A stretch of 64,000 bases of DNA from Siphonodentalium dalli (taxonomy: Eukaryota > Mollusca > Scaphopoda > Gadilida > Siphonodentaliidae), in assembly GCA_032622095.1 (NCBI GenBank), contig CP136061.1, positions 212,752,373-212,816,372 on the forward strand. Direction: 5' to 3'. Positions 11,031 through 22,082 of the stretch are shown one piece after another. Numbering within the stretch: position 1 is the stretch's first letter; every line of letters starts with the position of its first letter. The notes under the pieces were generated by a model that saw nothing but the letters and a program-made list of their open reading frames with translations, was not told the origin of the DNA and made no database searches. The position numbers and the translations under genes were made by a program.

Positions 11031-12165
11031 CAGTTCTGACTATACGGATGCATGCACCAAGTCTTCTCGGTCCACAGCAGCTTGGAATAACGGTTGGGTG
11101 ATGCCGTTTTTGGACCGAGTCCCGACCATTTGCTCTTCTGTAATGAACGTTCACTCAAAAGACGTGCCACATTTAAACGTATACCCCGGGCTTTCACGTA
11201 AATTCCTGAATGTGATTGATAACCTGACATGTCGGCGATTATCCCTTTTTCAAAATGATATATAATCTACCGTGATAGAAAAGGGTATAGTGATAATACG
11301 TATTGTTACGTGCATTTTCTGATAGTGCGACAAATCGAAATCCTCTGGAAAACTAGGCTTCGTTTACTTATATATCTCGTGGCTTGGTATTTAACGGACC
11401 TCTGATATATTCATGTTAGATATTATCACTATTGGGAAAGGGCTGCACTCAATTTGACCTAATTCGAAGACATACAAGCAATATAACTCCTGTCCACGAT
11501 TCTGGGCATAACATCCGTTATAGAAGAGCAACCGGCCGAGACTCGGTCCAAAAACAGCATCAACCAACCGATATCCCAAGCTGTTATGGACCGAGAAGAC
11601 TTGTCTAACATCACAACCAATACCCCAAGCTGTTGTGGACCGAGAAGACTTGTCTAACATCCCAACCAATATCCCAAGCTGTTGTGGACCGAGAAGACTT
11701 GCCTAACATCCCAACCAATACCCCAAGCTGTTGCAGACCGAGAAGACTTGCCTAATATCCCAACCAATACCCCAAGCTGTTGTGGACCGAGAAGACTTGT
11801 CTAACACCCCAACCAATACCCCAAACTGTTGCGGACCGAGAAGACTTGGTTTAACACCCCAGCCTATACCCCAAGCTGTTGCAGACCGAGAAGATTTGGT
11901 CTAACATCCCAACCGATATCCCAAGCTGGTGTGGACCGAGAAGACTTGTCTAACATCCTAACCGATACCCCAAGCTGTTGTGGACCGAGAAGACTTGGCC
12001 TAACATCCCAACCGATATGCCAAGCCGTTGTGGATCGAGAAGGTTTGATCTAACATCACAACTGATATCCCGAACTGTTGCGGACCGAGAAGACTTGGCC
12101 TTACATCCCAACCGATATACCACTCTGCTGTGGACGAGAAGACTTAGTCTAGCTATACGGATGCA
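11031..12165. repeat. 49-bp minisatellite with an inverted outlying unit
   Basis: From about 11560 to 12145 there are some twelve tandem units of 49 bp built on CCAAGCTGTTGTGGACCGAG. GACCGAGAAG starts at 11589, 11638 and 11687, which fixes the period. A single inverted unit lies at 11050-11100, and the stretch beside it (CGGTCCAAAAACAGCATCA type) is repeated inverted near 11540. The word CTATACGGATGCA occurs at both outer edges (about 11038 and 12155). Open frames across it are by-products of the repeat. Confidence 0.85.
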
Positions 12166-12565
12166 CCAAGGGAACACTCCAGTTTCACCCATTCTTCTCA
12201 ACAATGATGAGTGCATTCGATTGTCCCTCCGCGTTGACTCACACCGGTCTGTTCAAATCAATCTGTTTACTCAAACTCCGCCTTACGCAACTCTTCATGA
12301 CAAATTATTGATTACGTTCGAGGACAGATGTCAGCACACCGAACTGCGAGGAAAGCGGCACAACGCCATCACCTTAATTAACTGACGGATTCGAGCAAAG
12401 TCACACGGGGATATGTTTCGTGTCATTATATCATCACAGGTTCGTATATGCATTGTATGGTATTGTAGTATGAATTGATTATTCTCTGTGCATGTTGTTT
12501 TAAAAGCAAATTTAATTAAATTTATTTTCGAAAAATTTAAAAAAAGAAAAAATGAAAAATACACG
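12166..12565. other. Intergenic DNA, nothing recognised
   Basis: No gene or known repeat is recognised. An A-rich tract closes the interval at 12530-12560. Confidence 0.3.
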
Positions 12566-13225
12566 CCCAAAATAAAGTATAGTCAAAATTGTTGGGTTAT
12601 CATTAGTTGGGTTAATGGTTGGATCAAATTCCAGAAGTTTGGTTCAATTGTTGGGTTAGAATGTTGGGTTAGATTAGTTTAGATAATAATCATTGGTTTT
12701 CAGTTGCGCCCCCATGATACATATCTGCTGGATGTGAGCTATCATTGTCATATTTTCTTCTCTTTATTTGTATCAAACTCAAAACAATACGCGACGAAGG
12801 CATCTGTTATGTCGGAATGATATAGTTGTAGCAATCAATGTGTCTTGGGTACAAGTATACTTTTCTATGTTGTTAATTTATTCCAGAAATGTAAGTCATT
12901 ATATGTTACACCTCGTTTCGGACTTTTATATTACATACTAGGTTCGAAGTCTGGTTAAATTCAATATCTCGCCTATATTCAGACGTTAAGGTCCTACACT
13001 GTAAATGAATCCATTCATAGGAAATATTTTTGCTAAACCTTAATTATTGAACAAATTATCAGATCATATTGGTCAAAGCTCCTTCGTTGAGATCAAAACC
13101 CAATATTTGGTTAATTTAACACAATGTTTGGTTACCAAGTTGGTTGCTGGTAACTTTTTTCTAAACCAACTAGTTTAGTCTGACTAACCTTTAGTTATAT
13201 TCAACCCAATTTTTTTAGTGCATGC
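12566..13225. mobile_element. Probable MITE with AACCCAAC-type ends
   Basis: The left side carries CAAAATTGTTGGGTTA and several GTTGGGTTA words. The right side carries the inverted equivalents (TATTCAACCCAATTTTTTTA). The interior is AT-rich and non-coding. Target-site duplication is not evident, so the borders are approximate. Confidence 0.4.
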
Positions 13226-13241
13226 ACTTCATTCATATTAA

Positions 13242-13735
13242 AGGTACGGTTGGCCTTGGCGGTGGGTATCATGTGAAAATATTTCCACCCGTCAAGAACC
13301 GTCACAAACAGAAAGAACATCAAAATGTAGACATACTTTGTCCGTATATAAATAAGAAATATCGCATAAACAGTATGTTATTCTCATATGTTTAACCATT
13401 GTTATGTAAACAAAAGCATAAAAAGTTACTTTTCTGGTGTTTGTTTATATTATGATGGTAAACATAAAGAGCGTTCTTTATTGGTGAATTCCTTATATGG
13501 AACTAATAAAGAGCGTTTATGTCATTTGTGTGTGATTATCCAGTAGCATTGTGCTGTCCTCTGTAACCCAATCAGGCTCTTGCTTAGGTAAAATATAGTA
13601 GGTATATATGATAACATGCTGTTTACGCGATGGTCATGGTATATATGAACGAAACTGTATGCGTTTTAATGTTTTTCTTTTTACGGTGTTTGGAACAAAT
13701 ATGAATATTTTCGACAATTAAGGCCTCACGTGCCT
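13242..13735. mobile_element. TTAA MITE (family A, copy 2)
   Basis: 494 bp, the same length as copy 1, with ends AGGTACGGTTGGCC and GGCCTCACGTGCCT and flanking TTAA at 13238-13241 and 13736-13739. The equal length of copies 1, 2 and 4 points to recent amplification from one source. Confidence 0.85.
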
Positions 13736-13739
13736 TTAA

Positions 13740-14187
13740 TGTGCATATAAGGAATGTTCTGAATTATTGTATCATCCCATGTGTGTGTATATTGCATGAT
13801 ACATGTATTGTCGGTGGTTCTTAACGCCAAGCACATTTCAAAGTCCCTGTGGTCCATATTTCTCACGAATTTATTTTTGATTATTGGACACATAGGAAGA
13901 AAGTACGTACACTAAAGTTCATTCACATTGTACGCATAGTTGCGTCCAGGAATATACGAAATTAGATATATTTATCGATTAGACACACCCTCCTGGTTGG
14001 GGGTATCACAACAATTTTCAGACAGGTTGGGCTGTGGGTGCATGGTCTATCAGTCGCGATGTAAGTTTTTAACTCAAGCTTATTTTTGTTTTTACCCAAG
14101 TCTTTTTATCTGCCTCGCGGATATTACCACTGCGAACAGTGAGGGTAGACGAGGTTGGCGCGGATTCAAATCATGACATGGACGAAA
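13740..14187. other. Intergenic DNA, nothing recognised
   Basis: No coding exon or repeat family could be supported. Confidence 0.3.
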
Positions 14188-14290
14188 TAGGGACCGATTT
14201 TCAAGCTTGATCTGAGTTGAGAGACATCTCAGTGTGCCAATCCGAGTGATACATGGCCATTTCAATAGGAAATGAGTCTTTGTTTACGCT
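14188..14290. repeat. Short copy of a repeat shared with 17217-17300
   Basis: GACCGATTTTCAAGCTTG and the following ~80 bp match the sequence at 17218-17300 with scattered differences. The function is unknown. Confidence 0.6.
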
Positions 14291-14529
14291 CATTGTAGCA
14301 ATGGACATTTATACTGAGTCAGTGCCTCGATCCATAATCTGATAGATGTGCGTCCTCTTAGGATGTATATGACAAGCATATCTGGCCCTGCAGTGGGTGA
14401 TGGACTAAATGTGATTAAAAACGTACTTGATCTGCGTACTTGGATGGACTAAATGTGATTAGAAACGTTCTAGGTATCTGCGTACTTGAACCATTGGTTG
14501 TCAATAGTTCGTGAATTGACTTGTCATTA

Positions 14530-14905
14530 AATTATATACTATTCACTGTGTGTTCGCGACTTTTCTCCAAGACCCCTCCTGGATATGGTGACTTGAGGTA
14601 CACTGGCGGATGTTATAACGGCGGTAGATGTTCAAAATTTATATTTAAAAACAAATGAGTTTAATTGGAGGAAAAATTGGTATTGTTAAATTGAGCAGAC
14701 TCAGCTGGTCTCCCCCGAAATTGCCGAACCGCTGAGACACACAAATTCGTCCGAGAAAGTTCAATTTGTTTTTTAAATATCAAAATGTTTGAACAATCAA
14801 AATGTGCGCGAATGCCCCTAACACACAAGGAGCCACAGGCCCCTTTGTGCAGGGGCCACGGGCCTACTCCGACGGGAGCCTGTTTCAGCTATAGTCTAAT
14901 CTATT
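14530..14905 (+). mobile_element. Helitron-like non-autonomous fragment
   Basis: The sequence GTTCGCGACTTTTCTCC, followed by an AAATTTATATTTAAAAACAA region, and the end GGGAGCCTGTTTCAGCTATA are shared with a second copy at 19005-19278. A GGCCCCTTTGTGCAGGGGCC palindrome lies near the 3' end. Assignment to Helitrons rests on this general form and on the neighbouring true Helitron copies; no clean CTRR terminus is visible. Confidence 0.4.
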
Positions 14906-15075
14906 CTCACACACATATATATAGGGCCATTATTGAACTACTCACTGTACGGGTTTTCATACATGTTGTATTGGACTTATATTTTATTTATGTACGTACC
15001 TGCATATGGAGCTATATATAGACAGAACACAACGCGCATCTTAATCGAGAATCTTTTATCGAATGAGTTGCGGAT

Positions 15076-15165
15076 GGCGCAAGGATATATTTCGCGAGAG
15101 CGTAGCTCGAGCGAAATATAACTTTGCGCCGTTCAGTCATAGATAGATAGATAGATAGATAGATT
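15076..15165. repeat. Hairpin followed by a GATA microsatellite
   Basis: GGCGCAAGGATATATTTCGC at 15077 pairs with GCGAAATATAACTTTGCGCC ending near 15131 around a short GAGCGTAGCTC loop. A run of five to six ATAG units follows at 15140-15164. It may be the terminal hairpin of a decayed element. Confidence 0.65.
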
Positions 15166-15169
15166 GACA

Positions 15170-15734
15170 GATAGGTAATTTTTTAATGGCTAAAAGTCAG
15201 ATAAGTTAAATCCATGAATGTCGCCTCCATTGTTACTATAGCTACCTTTATTGTGATTTAAGTCTGACAAATAACCAGTAATTATGGGGGGATCACCGGA
15301 AGCGGATGATCGACGTTATGTACGTCATCTTTCTTGGCGTCAACGTCAACAAGAATAGTTCCGGCTTGTATTCCACTGGAGGTATACACTAATATGTATT
15401 CAATGGCTGGGATTCCGTTGAATACATACGTGCCTCACGTCAATGGGTGTGGAATAAATATATATGTATGACTGTTATTTACCAGTCCCGTGATACTGCA
15501 TGAATATTATATGTCCTTGTATACTAATGTCACGTTGGACTTATTTACTTCTGGAACGAGTCCATATCCGACCTGTACCTCACTATTTGGATAAGAAATG
15601 AGAAATTTTTCGCGCACAATGAAGCAATGAACTGATCTTGTAGTAATTCCAATTTTTTAGTCTGAATATGATTTTCAGAATGTTGTCTAATGTTTACCGT
15701 TAATTTGTATCTTTCATATTTCACTAATTGGATT
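15170..15734. other. Intergenic DNA, nothing firm
   Basis: An imperfect inverted repeat (TATTCCACTG... and its inverse) spans about 15369-15452. Otherwise no gene or named repeat is recognised. Confidence 0.3.
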
Positions 15735-15812
15735 TGTATCAGTAACTCGACTGTAACAGTAATGTTTACATACCGATGGTTTTGAAATGCGAATTCTCAC
15801 TATTGGAGAGTT
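15735..15812. repeat. Partial terminal repeat of family W
   Basis: CTGTAACAGTAATGTTTACAT and TATTGGAGAG match the ends of the inverted-repeat element at 38058-38312 and the stretch at 53960-54054. Only one arm is present here. Confidence 0.5.
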
Positions 15813-15817
15813 ATTAA

Positions 15818-16089
15818 AGGTACTAAATCCGATCAGACGCTCCAAAATTACTATTTCTTTGGCTTCGGGGGTAAAAATATTTGATTCGAGTCGAGGAACC
15901 AGCCCACCAAAGCTCAGAGTGATCAGATATCGATTTTTGAAGTTTGTTATTTCTCGAGATGTGCAATAATATGTGGCAATATGTGCAATAATATGTGAAG
16001 AAATGTTGTTGTTGTTGTTGTTGTGGTTGTTGTTGTTGTTGTTATTGTATATTGGTGGTATGGGGATCATCTGATCGGATTGAGTACCT
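15818..16089. mobile_element. TTAA MITE (family R, copy 1)
   Basis: A 272-bp element with inverted ends AGGTACTAAATCCGATCAGA and TCTGATCGGATTGAGTACCT, flanked by TTAA at 15814-15817 and 16090-16093. A (GTT)n run of about 40 bp lies at 16004-16046. A decayed relative is at 38725-39165. Confidence 0.8.
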
Positions 16090-16099
16090 TTAATATTGA

Positions 16100-16469
16100 A
16101 AATAAGAACAAAGTCAATATATTTTCCGTGCACTTGTTGATGATAGTTGTTTCACATACTTTTATGTTATTTCTTATTACCCCACTTCGAACGCCTTTGG
16201 TCCATTATAGTCGGGGTGTGAATCATTAATACCGGCTACCATGCAGTGGATATATGATTTCCGCGTACCGCATGAAATGGCCTTTAATACGCATGTGGCA
16301 ACCTCATATGTAGGTTCACTGTGAGCTCATATTGCTACATGCATGGTCCACTTTAAAAGAGGGCGCTATTCCTATTGGGTTATGTTATAGTCATTTCCTC
16401 AAGTATCCAACCACGGACACCCTGACACTTCCCAAACGCTACAAACTCATGCAACGTATACATGGTTTA
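16100..16469. other. Intergenic DNA upstream of gene A, nothing recognised
   Basis: I see no coding exon or classified repeat in this interval. Confidence 0.3.
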
Positions 16470-16605
16470 AACGTATTATAGTTGTACCAAATGAATATGG
16501 TAACAGGATTGGAGGACAAGTGCTAGCCACTTAGATATACCTCCGCTCCCGAAGGATACATGCTCATGTCGACATGTTCATTAGTCCTATATATATATTA
16601 GGTAT
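16470..16605 (-). mobile_element. LINE 3' tail fragment upstream of gene A
   Basis: GGATTGGAGGACAAGTGC and the following CCACTTA/CCTCCGCTCCCGA words match the 3' untranslated region of the LINE at 19793-20503 in the same (minus) orientation. Only the extreme 3' part is present. It ends about 250 bp before the start codon of gene A. Confidence 0.55.
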
Positions 16606-16639
16606 ATCAATTTGTCTTCACTGCATGTGCGATCGATCA

Positions 16640-16854
16640 GGTTCCGGGAGTTCATCAGCGCACGCGCCTTGCGTGTTACAAACAGACGCGCGGGAATGAG
16701 AATTGATTTTGTCCGGTCAGATATATAACCATTCTCGAGGGATCTAAACAGCTGGATCAGGTCGTTATCAAATTAGATCTCTCGTTCATTCTCTCTTAGA
16801 TGACCCGGACGCTGATGGTAACATTACAGTGACATATATAGGACGTCAAGAGGT
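16640..16854 (+). promoter_or_regulatory. Candidate promoter and 5' leader of gene A
   Basis: A short CpG-rich patch at 16640-16700 in otherwise AT-rich DNA contains GCGCACGCGC at 16658-16667, close to the NRF1 consensus, followed by GACGCGCGGG. A five-codon upstream open frame starts at an ATG at 16814 and ends at TGA 16829-16831. It is out of frame with the gene and would sit in the leader if transcription starts upstream of it. No convincing TATA box is placed. The transcription start is unknown. Confidence 0.4.
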
Positions 16855-16899
16855 ATGGACTCATTCTCGGAAACCTTGGAAAAACTCAAGAATGAACTG
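16855..16899 (+). CDS. Gene A exon 1: leucine repeat adaptor family protein (LURAP1/FAM89-like)
   Basis: This 45-nt coding exon gives MDSFSETLEKLKNEL and stops at a strong 5' splice site (CTG|GTAAGT), phase 0. The ATG has a good context (GGTATGG) and is the first in frame after a TAA at 16819-16821. Joined to exon 2 the protein reads LEKLKNEL-VSLREQDIKLL, the L-x-x-L-(K/R)-x-E-(L/M)-x-x-L-R-x-x-D-(I/V/M) signature I remember for the LURAP1/FAM89 family. Gene B has a matching mini-exon (LDVLRTEL, also phase 0), which is the main reason for trusting such a short exon. Intron 1 is 9.9 kb. A second, unseen 5' exon encoding a longer N-terminus cannot be excluded. Confidence 0.75.
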
Positions 16900-17214
16900 G
16901 TAAGTACATGTACATGTCGTATGTCAGTGACACTTCCATAAGGCACCTATGTCTTGCATGTACACCAAATTTGTTTTGGATAAATCGCACATATATTTCT
17001 GAAAATCTGGAAATATATATATTATCATCCTCCATTTATGTTCGCGGCTGCCATAACTGTTGAACGTAACACCTGAATCGTGAATATCAGTTAACGGAAA
17101 GTGGCGAATCGTGCGTATCTATGGAAAAGAATACATAGGCTTCTAATATCATTATGTATAGGATATTCCCCTGGTATGTATATACATGTACGCCAGTATC
17201 AGTAATCGTATATC
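16900..17214 (+). other. Start of gene A intron 1, nothing recognised
   Basis: Ordinary AT-rich intron sequence after the GTAAGT donor. No repeat is recognised. Confidence 0.4.
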
Positions 17215-17830
17215 GGACCGATTTTCAAGCTTGCTCTGAGTTTAGGGAAATCCCAAAGTGCCATTCCGATCGATACATGCATAGCCATTTTAGTGACCCC
17301 ACGTCTTTAAACCACACCATTAGACTCCTCATATAATGGAGATGATTATATGTAGGGTTGGTGGATATCAGTGACACATTCTATTCAAATTTAGGGCCCA
17401 CCTCCGACCAAAACGATACCAGGTTGGCGTCTTTAAGCCGCACGCTATATCGTGGAGAAGAATATGTATCAGTTTGGTGCAAACCGGTGCAAAAAAATAT
17501 GTTTTATCAATTTTGGTGCCCCTCCCCTACACAAACCTGACTCAAACGGTGCCACTTTTGGCATTTTTAAACCACACCATTAGACTCCTCATATCATGGA
17601 TATGGTTGTATACAAGTTTGGTGGAAATCGGCGACAAAACAATTGTCATCAATTTTGTTGCCCCTCCCATTTTTCTGTCCCTTAAACAAACAGCGTCACT
17701 TTGGGACGTTTTAACCTGCACCATCATCGTTCTCGTGAAAGTTACACACGTTAGACGCCTTTGGGGCCATCAATATGGTCCCTCGATAATTTCTATAAAA
17801 CACAGACAGACAGACAATCATTCTCAAATT
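17215..17830. repeat. About four divergent units of a ~130-145-bp tandem repeat
   Basis: The word TTTAAACCACACCATTAGAC recurs at about 17306 and 17566, with weaker versions near 17430 and 17708. Each is followed by a GTTTGGTGGAAATCGGCGAC-like segment and a TTTTGTTGCCCCTCCC-like segment. Related units lie inverted at 51975-52320. Short open frames across it are repeat by-products. It interrupts gene A intron 1. Confidence 0.6.
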
Positions 17831-17858
17831 TAGAATTAATTCGAAACATCGTTGTTAA

Positions 17859-18696
17859 AGCGGTTGGCACTCCGAAACACACAGTATTATTCGCTTTCGA
17901 ATATTTCTCAGTATCGAAATAGATCGATAAATATCGTAACTACCCTTCTGCGAACATTATGTAACCCAAAAAGACGCATTGAAGTAATGAGAATTAGAAA
18001 CACAAAAACAGCCATTTGCACGACATGGCACAGAAAAGAGCGTTCCGTGGTAGTCTATTCCTGATATCGTAGCAATACAGAGCGTCTGTATGACTTCTGG
18101 CGAAAAGTTGAAAACGGCTGAAAAATGGCTTTGGTTTTGGCAACTGTTTTTCAGAGCATATGAAGCCGGTATATGTCAATCAATAGTTCGCCTATGTATC
18201 GACCTGTCGTATCTGTCGCTCCACATTACATAGAAAAAAGTTGGAGGTTCGAATGAGCCAAATAGACATAGCTCATTCGAGCTTCCCATTTTTGCTAGGT
18301 AATTTGGAAGGAGGTATAAGATGGGTTGACAAATACACGATATATTGATATACCGGTTTTATATGCTCTGAAAAATACTTGCCATGGTCACAGCCATTTT
18401 CCAGCTGTTCACAATTTTTAGCACAGAAGTGAAACAAACGCTCTGTATTCTACCATAGCAGGAACAGACTAACACGGAACGCTCTTTTGTGTTCCATGCT
18501 GTGCACATGGCTGTTGTTTGTTTGAGACCCAAACACGATGTTCAAAGTCGAACTTTTTATGACTTCAATGCGTCTTTCTCTGACATATAATGCCCATAGA
18601 AGTTCAAATTATATTTCGACCTATTTCGATACCGGGAAAAATTCAAAAGCGAATACTATATATTAGGTTATTTTCGAGCGCAAACGCCATGTGGCT
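17859..18696. mobile_element. Inverted-dimer (fold-back) MITE, family B copy 1
   Basis: TTAA flanks both sides (17855-17858 and 18697-18700). The 838 bp consist of two ~415-bp family-B monomers joined head to head near 18265, where GGTTCGAATGAGCC faces GCTCATTCGAGC. The outer ends correspond to the ATGTGGCT-type end of the monomer. Single monomers are at 57790-58222 and 61065-61500. It is non-coding. Confidence 0.75.
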
Positions 18697-18700
18697 TTAA

Positions 18701-19004
18701 GGTGAGCTTATCCTCAAGTAGACATTCCGACACATGCATCCACCACCCTGCCAGTCGGCCGCATAGCACACCTACCTGCTGGTCTGAGAACCATAAAAGT
18801 AATCGATGGTGTTTATATGGGGTCGTTCCGGACATTATTGGATACGGGCAACAGCTTACACCCAATTAGATTAACTAATGAACGTATTCAGGATTAATAT
18901 CCGCAACAGCGCGTGCGCCGACTTCCTCTATGTTATCGATTTTTATATATAACGGATCTACCAAGTTTGTGTCAGGTTTAATTTTCTGTATTCATCTATA
19001 TATA
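18701..19004. other. Intron sequence, nothing recognised
   Basis: No exon or named repeat is seen in this part of gene A intron 1. Confidence 0.3.
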
Positions 19005-19330
19005 AATATAAGAGTAGGATCTGCCTGTCTTATATGTCTGTTCGCGATTTTTGTCCGAGGTCCCTGGACCGATTTCAACCAAATTTGATGGGGGGACTCG
19101 TTGTATACCCCGGCGGTTGTTATTTCGCGGCAATAGATTTTCAAATTTAAATTTAGAAACAAATTAATTTAACATAAAGGCTCTGTCTAAGATCGAAATA
19201 TCGGCCGCATACCCCATTGTGTGTGCCCCACCGACGCTGAATAAAGGCATCCGAAGGGAGCCTGTTTCAGCTATAGTTACTTATATGTGCCGTGTATATA
19301 AGCTATGGTTGCAAGGTTTCGAAATCGTGT
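19005..19330 (+). mobile_element. Helitron-like non-autonomous fragment, second copy
   Basis: It shares GTTCGCGATTTTTGTCCGAG-type sequence and the end GGGAGCCTGTTTCAGCTATA with 14530-14905. A TCTATATATAAATATAAGAG start at about 18995 resembles Helitron 5' ends. The border calls are tentative. Confidence 0.4.
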
Positions 19331-19345
19331 ACATTCAGTCATTAA

Positions 19346-19530
19346 AGATACGGGCGGCCTTCGTGGTGGGTATATCTGTTAAAATAGTCACATCATATAA
19401 ACCGTCATAAACATAAAGAATATTATATACTAAACATATATACCCACCATAAATATTGCGTATTTGGGGCATGTTATTGTCACGTTTGTACGCTTTATTA
19501 TATAAAAAAAAAAACATAAAAAACGTCACA
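19346..19530. mobile_element. Truncated TTAA MITE related to family A
   Basis: TTAA at 19342-19345 followed by AGATACGGGCGGCC and a GGTGGGTAT word as in family A. The far end is missing or too diverged to place. Confidence 0.55.
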
Positions 19531-19555
19531 GAACCATTTCCCAGATAGCATCACT

Positions 19556-19790
19556 ACGTTGGGCCAATGTCGGCACGGTTAGCATTAGGTTTGGTTGGGT
19601 TGACGTTGTTGGCCCTTGGTTGGCCCATCGTATTTCTCTCAACCGTTGGAAATATAACGTTGGCCCAACATTTGGCCAACGCGAACTTGCCAACGGAATT
19701 ATCTGCAGTAAATTGGTTGGGTTGGCGTGGTTGGCCTTGCGTATTCATCCCAATCAACAGTGGGCCAACGCGAACATGCCAATTGGTTTA
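19556..19790. repeat. GTTGGGCC-rich palindromic repeat (family M, copy 1)
   Basis: Repeated words GTTGGGTTGACGTTGTTGGC, TTGGCCCAAC and GGGCCAACGCGAAC on both strands mark a MITE-like repeat. A second, shorter copy is at 23295-23405. Confidence 0.55.
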
Positions 19791-19792
19791 AA

Positions 19793-20503
19793 CATATTTA
19801 TTACCAATAAGTATATAACAATACAGATTGGCATTGGGATTGGAGGACAAGTGCGATCCACTTATGCATAACCCCCTCTCCCAATTGCCGTTATAACACT
19901 GATACATAATAATTTGGGTTGTCAACACAATAGGTATAACATATTTACAAGTGTATACATACAGTATATCATTGTATATTATTTGAAGTATAGTTTGTAT
20001 AGTCTCACCACCCCACCAATTATAAATAATTTCAATAATGATTTCAAGTAGCTGTTTTAAATGTGATACATGTACCTCATGGTGCATTGTTAACATTTTT
20101 ACAATTTGCATTCAAATGATGCGAGCGTCTTAATAGAACTTTGTCGGATTTTCCTCTTGAATTGTATCTCGTAAGTAATTTTGCACAGATTTAAAGATAT
20201 GTTCATTTTCTAATTGTTTTAAGTTCGGGTCCCCAAATATTAGTGTCTTAACTGAATGTATATTAAAGCGCAGAAGATTATTACGAAGTGTAATTCTTTC
20301 TTCAAAGTGTAGGTGGCATTCAAAAAAATAGTGGAAAGCATTTTCTACAGAATGTCCACACCTACATGTAGCAGAAATTGCTATATAGTTTTGAAGTTTA
20401 TCAGCTTGTAGATTACTACATCCACACCTCAGTTTACAATGAAGTATGTTTAATAGCCGTTTACCATATGAAAAATATGTTGGTGGTTTTAATGGCTTAG
20501 GGG
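19793..20503 (-). pseudogene. LINE 2, 3' part: reverse transcriptase C-terminus and 3' UTR
   Basis: On the - strand an uninterrupted frame from about 20502 to a TAA near 20134 reads through LRCGCSNLQADKLQNY and a knuckle CRCGHSVENAFHYFFEC, typical of the end of CR1/Jockey-like non-LTR reverse transcriptases. Below 20134 lies the 3' untranslated region, with the GGATTGGAGG word (as read on +) and an AATAAA signal (- strand, about 19801). The upstream continuation is at 22083, after a Harbinger-like insertion, in a frame shifted by one, so the copy is dead. Confidence 0.75.
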
Positions 20504-22082
20504 GTGTTTATACATTACCCGGCGAAGATCGCATTCGCTTTAGCCGGCAGCGATAACAATAGAGTGTTTATACTTCGCCGGATAAGAATTACGGTTATCC
20601 GGATACTCAGCTATACGGTTTTCAACTTTTGGATAAAATGATTTAGTACAAGCACCTGATTGTCGTATGGATTCTAATTCGCTCTGCGGTTAAGTTAGAT
20701 GTTTATCTGGGGTCATGTCGTCATGGGTGATTTCCTTTCAACAATTAACTCGAACAATATTATTGTGCAATCGCTGATAGACCAGCCCGCTTTTCACCTG
20801 TGTATATATTGGTCAGTGTGCCAGTTTGATTGTCTCTAATCAGCTGTCAGGCCGGTGGTCACGCACCTTGGTTATAAGCTATTATTATAAATACTAACCG
20901 ATGATGGTACACGTACTCTGCATGTGCATGGTACATTTGTTGCGCATTCGAGGGAATTAATTCATGTACATGTATGTCCATATATATATATGGAAGAAAT
21001 GGGATGGCACGTTTCTGTGGATTCAAACTTAATGGACAATTAGTTCAATAATCTAAATCTGAGTGCGCCGTGGACATATGTACACAGGGACGAGTCTAGA
21101 GGGCCTGATTTGGAGGTGTGGGACTGTTCATCTTTGGAATTTATCGACCGACCGTGGTTATGGCCAGGTGTGAGAATTTTTTTTAATCTGAACCCTGAAA
21201 ATTGCAAAATCCTAGCATCCAGCCTTAAGATTTCCAATTGTTGGACATTTTCCAAACTTGACGCACCTCTAATAAGGTTGGATCATTTCCAACTGATGGT
21301 CATTTCAGTCCAACAATTTGGTAAACAAATAAGCAAATGTTGCCTAAAGAAATCACCAATAACAAATTGTTGAAAATAAAACTACGAGAACAATTTCAAC
21401 ATATTGCTGATGTCAAATGTCCAACTATTGCCGTGTCAGGTATGAAATTTCCAGCTTTTGAATATTTTGATTAAAGTTGTGATGATACCCCCCCCCCCCC
21501 AATCGCCACGGCCCTATATACATGGACATGGTGAACGCCCGAGTAAAATGAAAAACATATTTTATTGTATAATGTGCAAACGGAAAATGTGTCACATTTG
21601 ATTCGCGATGTTGACACTTATATATATAATATAAAATCCAATCCGAATGATTAGACACCAATTTGTAGATGTATGCGACGAAAAGATCTCAAAACTGACA
21701 ATGGTGCGACACTCACTTCACAGGCTGTATGTGAACCCAAACAATCCATTAACAATGTTTTTTAAATATCTATAAAATTACCAATAGCAATACCTGAAAG
21801 TTTGAGTTGGATATTAATAATTTCGGCATTTCCATTTCTAAAAAGTTTCATTTCACTATACTGCCCAGCCATATCTCTAACATGAAGCGGCTAGATGTTT
21901 ACAGGTGTACAGCAATATCATATTGCAGTTCAGTGAGAACTAAAACGAAAACTATTAACAAGTAAAGGAGACACATGAATATATGCGTATCTTCGCCGGC
22001 GATGTGTAAACACTCTGCCCAACCTTCGCCGGCTAACGGGTTCGCCGGGTAACGGCTTCACCGGCTATGTGTAAACGTCACC
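20500..22082. mobile_element. Harbinger-like element inserted in LINE 2
   Basis: The inverted ends are GGGGGTGTTTATACATTACC and GGCTATGTGTAAACGTCACC, continuing into GGCGAAG-type sequence. The direct repeat TTA stands on both sides (20497-20499 and 22083-22085). A 3-bp TWA duplication with G-rich ends fits PIF/Harbinger elements. At 1583 bp it has no transposase frame. The left TIR sequence is partly repeated just inside (about 20565), and the interior carries a CATTTTCCAAAC... repeat (about 21236-21375) also seen near 46300. Confidence 0.65.

Noticed and set aside
11560-12145. CRISPR-like or coding repeat
   Set aside because: The 49-bp units are contiguous, with no unique spacers, so this is a minisatellite. 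Frames across it follow the repeat.
15714-16133. 139-residue minus-strand frame with an asparagine run
   Set aside because: The run is the reverse of a (GTT)n microsatellite inside a TTAA MITE; it is not a protein.
18231-18300. tRNA T-arm-like GGTTCGAAT
   Set aside because: The word occurs in each family B MITE, and no acceptor stem or anticodon arm can be folded around it.
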